The translations under genes were made by a program, and so were the position numbers. Positions 34,059 through 42,937 of a stretch of DNA of 42,967 nucleotides are shown here, piece after piece (position 1 is the first letter of the stretch; the number at the start of each line of letters is the position of its first letter). Where the stretch lies: the NCBI GenBank assembly GCA_934120735.1, contig CAKOVA010000011.1, positions 1-42,967 on the forward strand, given 5' to 3'. The stretch comes from an uncultured Prevotella sp. GTDB taxonomy: Bacteria > Bacteroidota > Bacteroidia > Bacteroidales > Bacteroidaceae. Under the pieces are notes generated by a model. That model searched no databases. It was not told the origin of the DNA and was given only the letters and a program-made list of their open reading frames with translations.

Positions 34059-34203
34059 ACATGAGCTATTGTGAGTACCGAATCATGAATTCCACACGAT
34101 AATAGTGGTGTTTTTCATCACGTTCAGCAGCTTGAAAATAGTACCTTCTGAGTGATAGATTTGTGTTGTCAAATGGTAGTGGCTATACATCCATTGCAAT
34201 TCA

Positions 34204-34270
34204 CATGACTTTGGGGTCCAAAGTCAAAGAGATTGGCAGCCAAACTCAATGGGTTTGGCTGCCAATCTCT
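34204..34270. repeat. Modular 22-nt palindromic repeat, copy C, between convergent genes
   Basis: Three units (34204-34224, 34225-34246, 34247-34268) share TTTGG or ATTGG, three bases, then CCAAA or CCAAT. The first is a perfect 8-bp palindrome GACTTTGG/CCAAAGTC with a 3-nt loop (34207-34225). The second and third form an 18-bp perfect stem (34228-34245 with 34253-34270) with a 7-nt loop. Against copy A, AGAGATTGG, GCCAAACTCAATG and a downstream CTGATAGA are conserved. It lies between the convergent flippase and porin stops. Confidence 0.8.
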
Positions 34271-34314
34271 ATGCATTTATAACTCTCTGATAGACAGGTT
34301 GATTGCCTATGTGT

Positions 34315-35487
34315 TTAGAATCTGTAGTCCACTTGTACGTCTATGACGGAGTAATTGTGGTTTCCGTCAGCCAAAGAGCGGTCGTTGGTGTAGGCGTATT
34401 CGGCACTGATCAACATGTTTTTGGTGAACGAGTAGTTGCATCCAATTTCATATTGCGTCTTCGACTGGTTCCATTCTCCTGTTGGGCGGTACATGTCATA
34501 GCGCGCTTTTACCCGCAATTTAGATTTGATGATTGGAGCCATCACCAGTGCATAGGCACCATCGGCCTTGTCACCTGCCTTATAATTAATGTTGGCATTG
34601 GTCGCATTGGATGGGTTCTGGTAGGTTTGTGTAAAACTCAAACCTGTAGAATGAATGTATTCAGAGCGGAATGTCCAGTCGTTGACAAGATATTCGGCAG
34701 AGAAGGCATAACGATTTTGCCTCAAAGAGCGAACACCCGATTGCGTTTGGTTTACGATCTTGCCACTGGCGTCGGTGGTTGTGATGGGGTTGTGCTGTTC
34801 GTCAACCACGTTCCATGTTCCCTTCCGGGCGTAAGTCCCCGTCCAACCGAAAGCACCTATTCTCATGCCTTTGACCGGCATTACCCAAAGACCACCTATG
34901 ATGTCTTTCTTCTGATCCACATCCTTCACGTTGATTCCCTGTCCGTTGAACACGCCTACTTGGTAGTGCAACAGCTTGCGTCCATGGCTGTCGTTTAGGA
35001 AATCACCCTGCAACTGCAGACCGATGTCGCGGCCGTTGGATGCATGACCACCCGCACGGTCGTTAAAGCCTGTCAGCTTAAGTATGGTTTGCGCATAGCT
35101 CATGAAGCCTTGCTCCATTGGGTGCATGGGATTTTCAAAGCTAAAGGGTCGCTTAAATTGTCCCATCTTGATTCTTAAATAGTCGGTCTTTTGCCATTCT
35201 GCGAAAGCGTCGACGATGCGTGGACTGCTTCCAAGATTGGTTGTGTTGCCGTTGAACTGTATTTGGGTCTTCCAATAAAAATCGTTCGCGATTCTACCGT
35301 CAAGTGACAGTCGAACCATACGGATGTTGAAAGTGTTTGATTCGGCATCCTTCTGTGAACTATATTTATACTGTGTCATTCCATAACCGGAAAGTTTCAC
35401 GTTGTTAAGCCATGTAGGCAATTTTACTTGTGCATGGGCTGAAATGGCCATTACGGCCGCAAATGCCAAGAGAGTCTCTTTTTTCAT
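34315..35487 (-). CDS. Phosphate-selective porin O/P-like outer-membrane protein
   Basis: The 390-residue product has a signal peptide (MKKETLLAFAAVMAISAHA, cleavage before Q20) and a barrel of alternating strands such as VKLSGYGMTQYKYSS, DFYWKTQIQFNG and FRSEYIHSTGLSF, ending IDVQVDYRF with a terminal Phe. The segment YLRIKMGQFKRPFSFEN is typical of OprO/OprP-like porins (Porin_O_P). The substrate need not be phosphate in Bacteroidetes. It has its own promoter and shares the copy-C repeat with the flippase as a convergent neighbour. The function beyond porin is not assigned. Confidence 0.82.
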   Translation of the reverse strand: MKKETLLAFAAVMAISAHAQVKLPTWLNNVKLSGYGMTQYKYSSQKDAESNTFNIRMVRLSLDGRIANDFYWKTQIQFNGNTTNLGSSPRIVDAFAEWQKTDYLRIKMGQFKRPFSFENPMHPMEQGFMSYAQTILKLTGFNDRAGGHASNGRDIGLQLQGDFLNDSHGRKLLHYQVGVFNGQGINVKDVDQKKDIIGGLWVMPVKGMRIGAFGWTGTYARKGTWNVVDEQHNPITTTDASGKIVNQTQSGVRSLRQNRYAFSAEYLVNDWTFRSEYIHSTGLSFTQTYQNPSNATNANINYKAGDKADGAYALVMAPIIKSKLRVKARYDMYRPTGEWNQSKTQYEIGCNYSFTKNMLISAEYAYTNDRSLADGNHNYSVIDVQVDYRF

Positions 35488-35526
35488 AAGTTAGATGTTA
35501 ATATCATGATTTTGTTAATTAATGTG

Positions 35527-35534
35527 CAAAATTA
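35527..35534 (-). promoter_or_regulatory. -7 box of the porin gene
   Basis: TAATTTTG on the minus strand is an exact TAnnTTTG match 39 nt upstream of the porin ATG. A -33 TTTG is not evident at the expected distance (AATG is found), so activator help is possible. A TTAATTAA palindrome lies in the leader. Confidence 0.45.
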
Positions 35535-35657
35535 CTATATTTTTTTGATAATTGACATTATGTTTCATAAAAAACAAGTTGAATAATTGTCTGGCCACAC
35601 ATCCTGCGTGTGCATTTTTCCCTCTTAAAATGTTTTCAACAATTAATGATAGAATAA

Positions 35658-35689
35658 TTTGTCAGTATCAAAAAATAAGATTATTTTTG
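35658..35689 (+). promoter_or_regulatory. Consensus Bacteroidetes promoter of the wza-like gene
   Basis: TTTG (35658-35661), 20 nt, TATTTTTG (35682-35689) is an exact match to the TTTG-N19-21-TAnnTTTG consensus. Transcription would begin near 35695, leaving a leader of about 24 nt before the ATG at 35719. This is the best promoter in the window and rules out the upstream TTG (35659) as start. Confidence 0.8.
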
Positions 35690-35718
35690 CGGTTGTTTAC
35701 AAGCAAAGATACAATCTT

Positions 35719-36519
35719 ATGAAGAAATTCTTTTTACCAATTGTCGTATTGACGATGGTTGTGCTGCTGGGCAGTTGTTCAAGTGGTAAAGATGTACCGT
35801 ATTTTCAGAATATCGATGAGATTAGTTTGGTAGGATCTAAAGGTCTTTATGATGCCAAGATTATGCCAAAAGACATGCTGACCATTACGGTGAGTACAAC
35901 AGATCCCGCAGCAGCGGCACCTTTCAACCTGTCTGTAGGGAACACGGTGGGAGCATCAGGCCAGTTGTCGAACGGTGCTGGTAATCTTCAAGGATATCTC
36001 GTGGACAATGATGGAAATATCAATTTCCCCGTCATTGGACACATCCACGTGCAAGGTATGACCAAATCGCAGTGTCAGGACATGATTCGAGGGAAGCTAC
36101 TGCCTTACATGGCAGCTACAGAGAACCCAATTGTAACGGTGCGAATGTCGAGCTATCGTGTAACGGTCACCGGAGAGGTAAATCGTCCTGGGGTCATTCC
36201 GGTATCTACCGAAAAGATGAGCATCGTGGAGGCGTTGGCCCAGGCTGGTGACTTGACGGTGTATGGTAAACGAGATAACATCATGCTGATTCGTGAAGAT
36301 GAGACGGGACAGAAAAAGATGGTTCGGCTCAACATGAATGATGCAAACTTGATTAACTCGCCCTATTATTATCTGCAACAAAATGATATTATATATGTAC
36401 AGCCTAACAGCGTGAAAGCAAAGAACGCAGGTATCGGTCCGTCAACCACTTTGTGGTTTTCATTCATTGGTATCGTGACGTCGATTTCTTCTTTGTTAGT
36501 AAACATTTTGAGAAATTAA
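35719..36519 (+). CDS. wza: Wza-like polysaccharide export lipoprotein
   Basis: This is the outer-membrane export component for capsular or exopolysaccharide. From the ATG at 35719 the protein has 266 residues, with a lipoprotein signal (MKKFFLPIVVLTMVVLLGSC, lipid-attachment Cys20), a Poly_export domain with DAKIMPKDMLTITVS and INFPVIGHIHVQGMTKSQ, a SLBB segment (YRVTVTGEVNRPGVIPV and MSIVEALAQAGDLTVYGKR), and a C-terminal hydrophobic segment (LWFSFIGIVTSISSLLVNIL). It is followed by a terminator and so is monocistronic. No Wzc-like kinase follows, which is unusual. The length fits Bacteroidetes members. Confidence 0.88.
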   Translation: MKKFFLPIVVLTMVVLLGSCSSGKDVPYFQNIDEISLVGSKGLYDAKIMPKDMLTITVSTTDPAAAAPFNLSVGNTVGASGQLSNGAGNLQGYLVDNDGNINFPVIGHIHVQGMTKSQCQDMIRGKLLPYMAATENPIVTVRMSSYRVTVTGEVNRPGVIPVSTEKMSIVEALAQAGDLTVYGKRDNIMLIREDETGQKKMVRLNMNDANLINSPYYYLQQNDIIYVQPNSVKAKNAGIGPSTTLWFSFIGIVTSISSLLVNILRN

Positions 36520-36547
36520 GAGAAGACGGATAATGGCTTTTCAGAAT

Positions 36548-36594
36548 AAAAATGAAGAATACCATGATTAGATGTTGTGATATTCTTCATTTTT
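36548..36594 (+). terminator. Intrinsic terminator after the wza-like gene
   Basis: A 14-bp perfect stem (36548-36561 with 36581-36594, core ATGAAGAATA/TATTCTTCAT), a 19-nt loop and a following run of T bases form a textbook terminator 28 bp after the wza stop. It also marks the boundary to the purF-like gene. Confidence 0.88.
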
Positions 36595-36647
36595 TTTATT
36601 TTGTGAGCCAGCATGACGCAACAATTAGCAGATAAGAGGATAATAAT

Positions 36648-38534
36648 ATGGAACCGTTAAAGCATGAATGTGGAGTGGCGATGATTCGCCTGTTGAAACC
36701 TTTAAAATATTACCAAGACAAGTACGGCACCTGGCAATATGCGCTCAACAAGTTGTACCTGATGATGGAAAAACAGCATAACCGAGGGCAGGAGGGTGCC
36801 GGCATGGCATGCATCAAACTTGGTTCTGAGCCAGGTTCTGAACACATGTTTCGGGAGCGGGCTGAAGGTAAGAATGCCATTCCAGAGATATTTGGTCATG
36901 TTAGGAAAGTGTTTAAAGAAGAATCACCCGAGAACATGACAGACATTGAGTATGTGAGAAAGAAACTACCTTTTGCCGGAGAGTTGTACATGGGGCACCT
37001 GCGTTACGCTACAACGGGGAAGAAAGGACTGTCGTATGTTCATCCTTTCATGCGACGAAACAATTGGAGAGCCAAGAATCTTTGTTTGTGCGGCAACTTC
37101 AACATGACAAATGTAGAAGAAATCTTCCAAAAACTGATACAACAGGGACAGTGTCCCCGCATCAACAGCGACAGCTACCTGATGCTCGAGTTTATGGGTC
37201 ATCGATTGGATCGTGAGGTTGAGCGCAATTATGTGAATGCCAAGTCGTTAGGATTGGAGAATATGGATATCACCCGTTACATCGAAGACCATGTGCAGAT
37301 GAGTAATGTGTTGAAGACGACCATGCAAGATTTTGATGGCGGGTACGTTGTATGTGGCATCACTGGGTCGGGTGAAATGTTCTCCATGCGCGACCCGTGG
37401 GGCATCAGACCTGCCTTTTATTATAAGAACGACGAGGTGGTGGTACTGGCCAGTGAGCGTCCTGTTTTGCAGACAACCTTCGATTTGGAGTGCGATGACA
37501 TTTGTGAATTGCAACCCGGACAGGCGCTGCTGGTCAAACGTAACGGTGAGTGTAGCATCGAGCAGATATTGGAACAACGTGGCAACTCACCATGTTCGTT
37601 TGAACGAATCTATTTTAGTCGAGGTTCTGACCGTGACATTTACAAAGAACGTAAGAAGCTTGGTGAACTCTTGACGCCGGCCGTGTTAAAGGCTATTGAT
37701 AACGATACGGCGCACACGGTCTTCTCGTTCATTCCTAATACGGCGGAAGTGGCGTTCTATGGTTTGTTACAAGGCTTCAAGCAGCATGTTCATCAAAAGA
37801 AAATCCAGAAGATACAATCCTTAGGACATGTGCCTACTGCTGCTGAATTGGAGGTCATCTTGTCTGAGTCGGTTCGTTCGGAGAAGGTGGCTTGGAAAGA
37901 CATTAAGCTGCGCACCTTTATCACCGAAGGCAATTCGCGCAATGATTTGGCTTCGCATGTTTATGACATTACATACGAGAGCTTGGTGCCTTATCAAGAC
38001 AATCTGGTGATTATTGATGACAGTATCGTTCGTGGAACGACATTGAAAGAGAGCATTCTGCACATCCTCGATCGTCTTCATCCGAAGAAAATCATCATCG
38101 TTTCCAGCGCACCCCAGATACGTTATCCCGACTATTACGGCATAGATATGTCGAGTTTGCAGGAGTTTTGTGTCTTCCGCGCAGCCATCAAGTTGCTGAA
38201 GGATCAAGGTAAAGAAGATACCATTGGTGACGTTTACGCCGCATGTTTGGACGAACTGAAGAAGCCTGTGGAAGAGATGCGCAATTGTGTTCGCGACATT
38301 TATGAGCCATTTACGGTGGAAGAGATTAATGAGAAAATCGTTGAAATGCTCCGTCCGAAAGATGTCACCACCCCGATAGAGTTGGTGTTCCAGTCCATTG
38401 ACGGTCTGCATCAAGCCATTCCTAATCATCGCGGAGACTGGTACTTTACTGGTTTGTACCCAACACCCAATGGCATGAAGCTCTGTAATCAGGCTTTCAT
38501 TGATTACTATGAGAAAGAATATAAACAATCATGA
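36648..38534 (+). CDS. purF: Amidophosphoribosyltransferase-like protein
   Basis: PurF makes 5-phosphoribosylamine from PRPP and glutamine, the first step of purine synthesis. The 628 residues start MEPLKHECGVAMIRLL; the likely catalytic Cys is residue 8, so a short propeptide would have to be removed, as in the B. subtilis type. The N-terminal Ntn domain shows NRGQEGAGMA, GELYMGHLRYATTGK and RDPWGIRPAFYY; the PRPP loop is LVIIDDSIVRGTT (about 456-468). It is about 120 residues longer than E. coli PurF, with extra segments such as the 63-105 and 340-430 regions. The neighbours are carA and carB (16 and 9 bp gaps). A paralogue of the biosynthetic enzyme is possible. Confidence 0.85.
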   Translation: MEPLKHECGVAMIRLLKPLKYYQDKYGTWQYALNKLYLMMEKQHNRGQEGAGMACIKLGSEPGSEHMFRERAEGKNAIPEIFGHVRKVFKEESPENMTDIEYVRKKLPFAGELYMGHLRYATTGKKGLSYVHPFMRRNNWRAKNLCLCGNFNMTNVEEIFQKLIQQGQCPRINSDSYLMLEFMGHRLDREVERNYVNAKSLGLENMDITRYIEDHVQMSNVLKTTMQDFDGGYVVCGITGSGEMFSMRDPWGIRPAFYYKNDEVVVLASERPVLQTTFDLECDDICELQPGQALLVKRNGECSIEQILEQRGNSPCSFERIYFSRGSDRDIYKERKKLGELLTPAVLKAIDNDTAHTVFSFIPNTAEVAFYGLLQGFKQHVHQKKIQKIQSLGHVPTAAELEVILSESVRSEKVAWKDIKLRTFITEGNSRNDLASHVYDITYESLVPYQDNLVIIDDSIVRGTTLKESILHILDRLHPKKIIIVSSAPQIRYPDYYGIDMSSLQEFCVFRAAIKLLKDQGKEDTIGDVYAACLDELKKPVEEMRNCVRDIYEPFTVEEINEKIVEMLRPKDVTTPIELVFQSIDGLHQAIPNHRGDWYFTGLYPTPNGMKLCNQAFIDYYEKEYKQS

Positions 38535-38550
38535 TTAAACAATTGATATA

Positions 38551-39627
38551 ATGAAGAATGTGACGCTTGTATTATCTGATGGAACTCGTTTCCACGGAAA
38601 ATCTTTTGGGTACGATGCACCTGTGGCTGGAGAAGTGGTTTTCAATACAGCCATGATGGGCTATCCGGAGAGTTTGACCGATCCATCGTACGAAGGGCAA
38701 TTGTTGACACTTACATTTCCTCTGGTGGGTAACTACGGAGTGCCTCCATTTACCATGGAGGAAAATGGCATTCCTTCTTTTATGGAAAGCGAGCGAATAC
38801 ATGCTTCCGCTCTGATTGTATCCGATTACAGCGATTACTACAGCCATTGGAATGCGGTTGAAAGCCTTTCTGAATGGCTGAAACGCGAGAAAGTGACGGG
38901 TATCACCGGCATAGACACGCGTGAACTGACCAAGGTGTTGCGCGAGAATGGTGTCATGATGGGAAAGATTTTGTTTGATGAAAATCCCGATTTCATCCCA
39001 GAGGCTGATTATGCCGGCGTAAACTTCGTTGACCGGGTGAGCTGTAAGGAGATCATTCGTTACAATGAAGGTGCGGGCAAGAAGGTCGTATTGGTTGATT
39101 GTGGCGTCAAGGCAAACATCATTCGAAGTCTTTTAAGTCGTGGCGTCGAAGTGGTTCGCGTTCCTTGGAACTATGATTATACCGACATGGAGTTCGATGG
39201 ATTGTTCTTAGCCAACGGGCCTGGTGACCCCGACATGTGTGAAGAGTCGGTGAATATCATCCGCAAGCAAATCAGTGAGTCACGAAAACCGATTTGCGGT
39301 ATTTGCATGGGTAATCAATTATTGGCAAAGGCAGGCGGTGCCACCATCTATAAACTGAAGTACGGTCATCGCTCACATAACCAGCCAGTGCGACAAGTTG
39401 GTACCAACAAATGTTATGTGACGAGTCAGAATCATGGATATGCCGTTGACGCAAAGACGTTGGAAACCGATTGGGAAGAACTGTTTGTGAACATGAATGA
39501 CGGGAGCAATGAAGGCATTCGCCATAAAACCAATCCTTGGTTCTCATCTCAGTTTCATCCTGAAGCATGTTCAGGACCGGTTGACACCTCGTTCATATTC
39601 GATAAATTCATTGACACAATAAAGTAA
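38551..39627 (+). CDS. carA: Carbamoyl-phosphate synthase small subunit
   Basis: CarA hydrolyses glutamine and passes ammonia to CarB for carbamoyl phosphate, the precursor of pyrimidines and arginine. The 358 residues have the N-terminal CPSase small-chain domain (GEVVFNTAMMGYPESLTDPSYEGQ at 27-50) and a class I glutamine amidotransferase domain with nucleophile C252 (CGICMGNQ) and H336/E338 in FHPEACSGP. The length is close to the usual 370-380. The gene is 16 bp downstream of the purF-like gene and 9 bp upstream of carB, so one transcript is likely. Confidence 0.96.
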   Translation: MKNVTLVLSDGTRFHGKSFGYDAPVAGEVVFNTAMMGYPESLTDPSYEGQLLTLTFPLVGNYGVPPFTMEENGIPSFMESERIHASALIVSDYSDYYSHWNAVESLSEWLKREKVTGITGIDTRELTKVLRENGVMMGKILFDENPDFIPEADYAGVNFVDRVSCKEIIRYNEGAGKKVVLVDCGVKANIIRSLLSRGVEVVRVPWNYDYTDMEFDGLFLANGPGDPDMCEESVNIIRKQISESRKPICGICMGNQLLAKAGGATIYKLKYGHRSHNQPVRQVGTNKCYVTSQNHGYAVDAKTLETDWEELFVNMNDGSNEGIRHKTNPWFSSQFHPEACSGPVDTSFIFDKFIDTIK

Positions 39628-39636
39628 GAGAAAACT

Positions 39637-42600
39637 ATGAAAGACGAAAATATAAAGAAAGTTCTGCTACTGGGTTCTGGCGCATTGAAGATTGGTGAAG
39701 CTGGTGAATTTGATTATTCTGGTTCACAAGCATTGAAAGCACTTCGTCAAGAAGGTGTCTCCACAGTGTTGATTAATCCGAATATTGCTACGGTTCAGAC
39801 TTCAGAAGGGGTGGCCGACAAGATTTATTTCTTACCGGTTCAGCCTTATTTCGTGGAGCGTGTCATCCAAAAGGAAAAACCTGACGGCATTCTGTTGTCG
39901 TTTGGCGGGCAAACAGCCTTAAATTGTGGCGTGGAATTATATAAGAGTGGCATCCTCGAAAAATACCATGTGCGCGTGCTGGGTACGCCGGTTCAGGCCA
40001 TCATTGATACGGAGGATCGTGAACTCTTCGTGGAGAAGCTGCGTGAGATTGGTGTCAAAACCATCAAGAGCGAAGCGTGTGAAAACATTGAGCAGGCTCG
40101 CAAAGCCGCTAAAAGCTTAGGCTACCCTGTGATTATCCGTGCCGCTTATGCTCTTGGAGGACTGGGTAGTGGATTCTGTGACAACGAGGACGAGCTGAAC
40201 AAGCTGGCAGAAAAGTCATTTTCTTTTTCGCCACAAGTGCTCGTAGAAAAGAGCTTGAAGGGATGGAAGGAAATAGAATATGAGGTGGTTCGCGATCGTT
40301 ATGACAATTGTGTCACCGTGTGTAACATGGAAAACTTCGACCCGCTTGGCATTCATACTGGTGAGTCGATTGTCATCGCGCCTTCACAGACCTTGTCAAA
40401 TAGTGAGTATCACAAGCTGCGTGAGTTGTCTATCAGAATCATTCGACACATCGGAATCATCGGAGAGTGTAACGTTCAGTATGCGTTCGACCCCGAAAGT
40501 GAAGACTACCGCGTTATTGAAGTGAATGCAAGGTTGAGCCGTAGCTCCGCTTTGGCCAGCAAGGCAACAGGCTATCCCTTGGCGTTTGTGGCGGCAAAGT
40601 TAGGAATGGGTTACGGCTTGTTCGACCTGAAAAACTCCGTTACCAAGACCACCAGTGCCTTCTTCGAACCAGCTCTTGACTATGTGGTATGCAAAATTCC
40701 ACGTTGGGATTTGTCCAAATTCCGTGGCGTAGACAAAGAATTGGGCTCTTCGATGAAGTCTGTTGGAGAAGTAATGGCCATTGGACGCAACTTTGAGGAG
40801 GCTATCCAGAAGGGACTTCGCATGATTGGACAAGGGATGCACGGCTTTGTGGAGAACAAAGAACTTGAGATTGAGAACATCGACGAGGCATTGTGCGAGC
40901 CAACCGACAAGCGCGTGTTCATCATTTCCAAGGCCATGCACAAAGGATATACTATTGATCAGATACACGAGTTGACCAAGATTGACAAGTGGTTCTTGCA
41001 GAAGCTCAAGCACATCATCGATATAGACGAAGCTCTGAAACGCTGCACCAGTATCAATGTCTTGGATAAGGAGTTGCTGCGTACGGCCAAAGTCTATGGT
41101 TTCACTGACTTCCAGATTGCGCGTGCTGTAGGTCTTGAGGCCGAAATGGCCAACATGCACCAAGCCATGCTTGTGGTTCGGAAGCTCAGAAAGTCATACG
41201 GCATCTTGCCAGTGGTGAAGCAAATCGACACCTTGGCGGCCGAATATCCAGCACAAACTAATTATCTGTATATGACTTATGCAGGCGTTGCCCATGATGT
41301 GGCGTTTGAGAAAGACAAACAGTCCATCATCGTGCTGGGGTCGGGCGCTTACCGTATCGGCAGCTCTGTTGAGTTCGACTGGTGCGGGGTACAGGCGTTG
41401 AACACCATCCGACGTGAAGGTTATCGGTCGGTGATGATCAATTATAATCCCGAAACCGTTTCGACGGATTATGATATGTGCGACCGTCTGTATTTCGACG
41501 AGTTGACCTTCGAGCGTGTTATGGATATCGTTGAGCTGGAAATGCCGCATGGTGTCATTGTTTCAACAGGCGGTCAGATACCCAACAACTTGGCAATGAA
41601 ACTCGATGAGCAGCATGTTCCCATCTTAGGAACAGCCGCCAAGGACATCGATCATGCAGAGGATCGCGCTAAATTCTCTTCCCTGTTGTCGCAACATGGC
41701 ATCAATCAACCAGAGTGGAGTGCGCTGACTTCCATGGACGACATCAATGAATTTGTCGACAGGGTAGGGTTCCCGGTCTTGGTTCGCCCGTCTTATGTCC
41801 TCTCAGGCGCTGCCATGAACGTGTGCTCTAATAAGGAAGAGTTGGAAAGATTCTTGAAGTTGGCTGCCAACGTGAGTGAGGATCATCCCGTTGTGGTGTC
41901 AAAGTTCATTGAAAATGCCAAGGAAATCGAGATGGATGCTGTCGCCATGAAGGGCGAAATCATGGCCTACGCCATATCAGAACACATCGAGTTTGCCGGC
42001 GTTCATTCAGGAGATGCAACCATTCAGTTCCCTCCACAGAAGTTGTATGTCGAAACCGTTCGCCGCATCAAGCGAGTGAGTCGCCAAATTGTCAGTGCAC
42101 TGCACATCAATGGCCCATTCAACATTCAGTTCATGGCTCGTGACAACGACATCCTGGTCATCGAGTGTAACTTGCGCGCCTCACGTTCATTCCCTTTCGT
42201 CAGCAAGGTACTGAAGCTTAATCTCATTGATTTGGCTACGAAGATTATGCTTGGAGTGCCGGTTGAGAAACCCAGGAAAAACCTGTTCGACTTGGATTAC
42301 GTGGGCATCAAAGCCTCGCAATTCTCATTCAACCGCTTGCAGAAGGCCGATCCGGTCTTGGGTGTAGATATGTCGTCTACTGGTGAAGTGGGTTGTTTGG
42401 GCGATGATACCAATCAAGCATTGTTGAAGAGTATGCTCAGCGTTGGCCACCGCATCCCCAAGCATACTGTATTGCTTTCAACGGGTGGCGCTAAGCAGAA
42501 GGCGGAAATGCTGGATGCAGCGAATATGTTGAAGCAGCATGGATACGAACTTTATGCAACGGCAGGAACCAGTCAATATCTCCATGAAAATGGTGTAGAT

Positions 42601-42867
42601 AATACTATGGTATATTGGCCAAGCGATGAAGGAAAAGAACCGCAGGCTCTCACACTGTTGCATGAACATAAAATAGATATGGTGGTGAACATTCCGAAAG
42701 ATCTTACACCGCGTGAGTTGACCAATGGTTACATGATTCGTCGCGCAGCCATCGACCTCAATGTGCCACTGATTACAAACAGTAGGTTGGCCAGTGCGTT
42801 CATATCCGCCTTCTGTACTCTAAAGATGGACGATATTGACATCAAGGCTTGGGATGAGTTCAAGTAA
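39637..42867 (+). CDS. carB: Carbamoyl-phosphate synthase large subunit
   Basis: CarB makes carbamoyl phosphate from bicarbonate, two ATP and the ammonia released by CarA. The 1076 residues follow the family: a first ATP-grasp half (about 1-400, KVLLLGSGALKIGEAGEFDYSGSQA; RAAYALGGLGSGF), an oligomerisation domain (about 400-555), a second ATP-grasp half (about 560-935, IIVLGSGAYRIGSSVEFDWCG; RPSYVLSGAAM) and an MGS-like allosteric domain (about 936-1076, VLLSTGGAKQKAEMLDAANML; TNSRLASAF). Length equals E. coli CarB within a few residues, and no break is seen. Confidence 0.97.
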   Translation: MKDENIKKVLLLGSGALKIGEAGEFDYSGSQALKALRQEGVSTVLINPNIATVQTSEGVADKIYFLPVQPYFVERVIQKEKPDGILLSFGGQTALNCGVELYKSGILEKYHVRVLGTPVQAIIDTEDRELFVEKLREIGVKTIKSEACENIEQARKAAKSLGYPVIIRAAYALGGLGSGFCDNEDELNKLAEKSFSFSPQVLVEKSLKGWKEIEYEVVRDRYDNCVTVCNMENFDPLGIHTGESIVIAPSQTLSNSEYHKLRELSIRIIRHIGIIGECNVQYAFDPESEDYRVIEVNARLSRSSALASKATGYPLAFVAAKLGMGYGLFDLKNSVTKTTSAFFEPALDYVVCKIPRWDLSKFRGVDKELGSSMKSVGEVMAIGRNFEEAIQKGLRMIGQGMHGFVENKELEIENIDEALCEPTDKRVFIISKAMHKGYTIDQIHELTKIDKWFLQKLKHIIDIDEALKRCTSINVLDKELLRTAKVYGFTDFQIARAVGLEAEMANMHQAMLVVRKLRKSYGILPVVKQIDTLAAEYPAQTNYLYMTYAGVAHDVAFEKDKQSIIVLGSGAYRIGSSVEFDWCGVQALNTIRREGYRSVMINYNPETVSTDYDMCDRLYFDELTFERVMDIVELEMPHGVIVSTGGQIPNNLAMKLDEQHVPILGTAAKDIDHAEDRAKFSSLLSQHGINQPEWSALTSMDDINEFVDRVGFPVLVRPSYVLSGAAMNVCSNKEELERFLKLAANVSEDHPVVVSKFIENAKEIEMDAVAMKGEIMAYAISEHIEFAGVHSGDATIQFPPQKLYVETVRRIKRVSRQIVSALHINGPFNIQFMARDNDILVIECNLRASRSFPFVSKVLKLNLIDLATKIMLGVPVEKPRKNLFDLDYVGIKASQFSFNRLQKADPVLGVDMSSTGEVGCLGDDTNQALLKSMLSVGHRIPKHTVLLSTGGAKQKAEMLDAANMLKQHGYELYATAGTSQYLHENGVDNTMVYWPSDEGKEPQALTLLHEHKIDMVVNIPKDLTPRELTNGYMIRRAAIDLNVPLITNSRLASAFISAFCTLKMDDIDIKAWDEFK

Positions 42868-42873
42868 GTTTCT

Positions 42874-42937
42874 AAGTTTTTGAGTTTTTGAGTTTTTGAG
42901 TTAGTGAGTTAGTGAGTTTTTGAGTTGGTGAGTATGC
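42874..42937. repeat. 8-nt tandem repeat downstream of carB
   Basis: About seven 8-nt units of the GAGTTTTT type occur in series (AAGTTTTT, GAGTTTTT twice, GAGTTAGT twice, GAGTTTTT, GAGTTGGT) followed by GAGTATGC. The array starts 7 nt after the carB stop. No hairpin is visible. The window ends 30 bases later. Confidence 0.85.
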
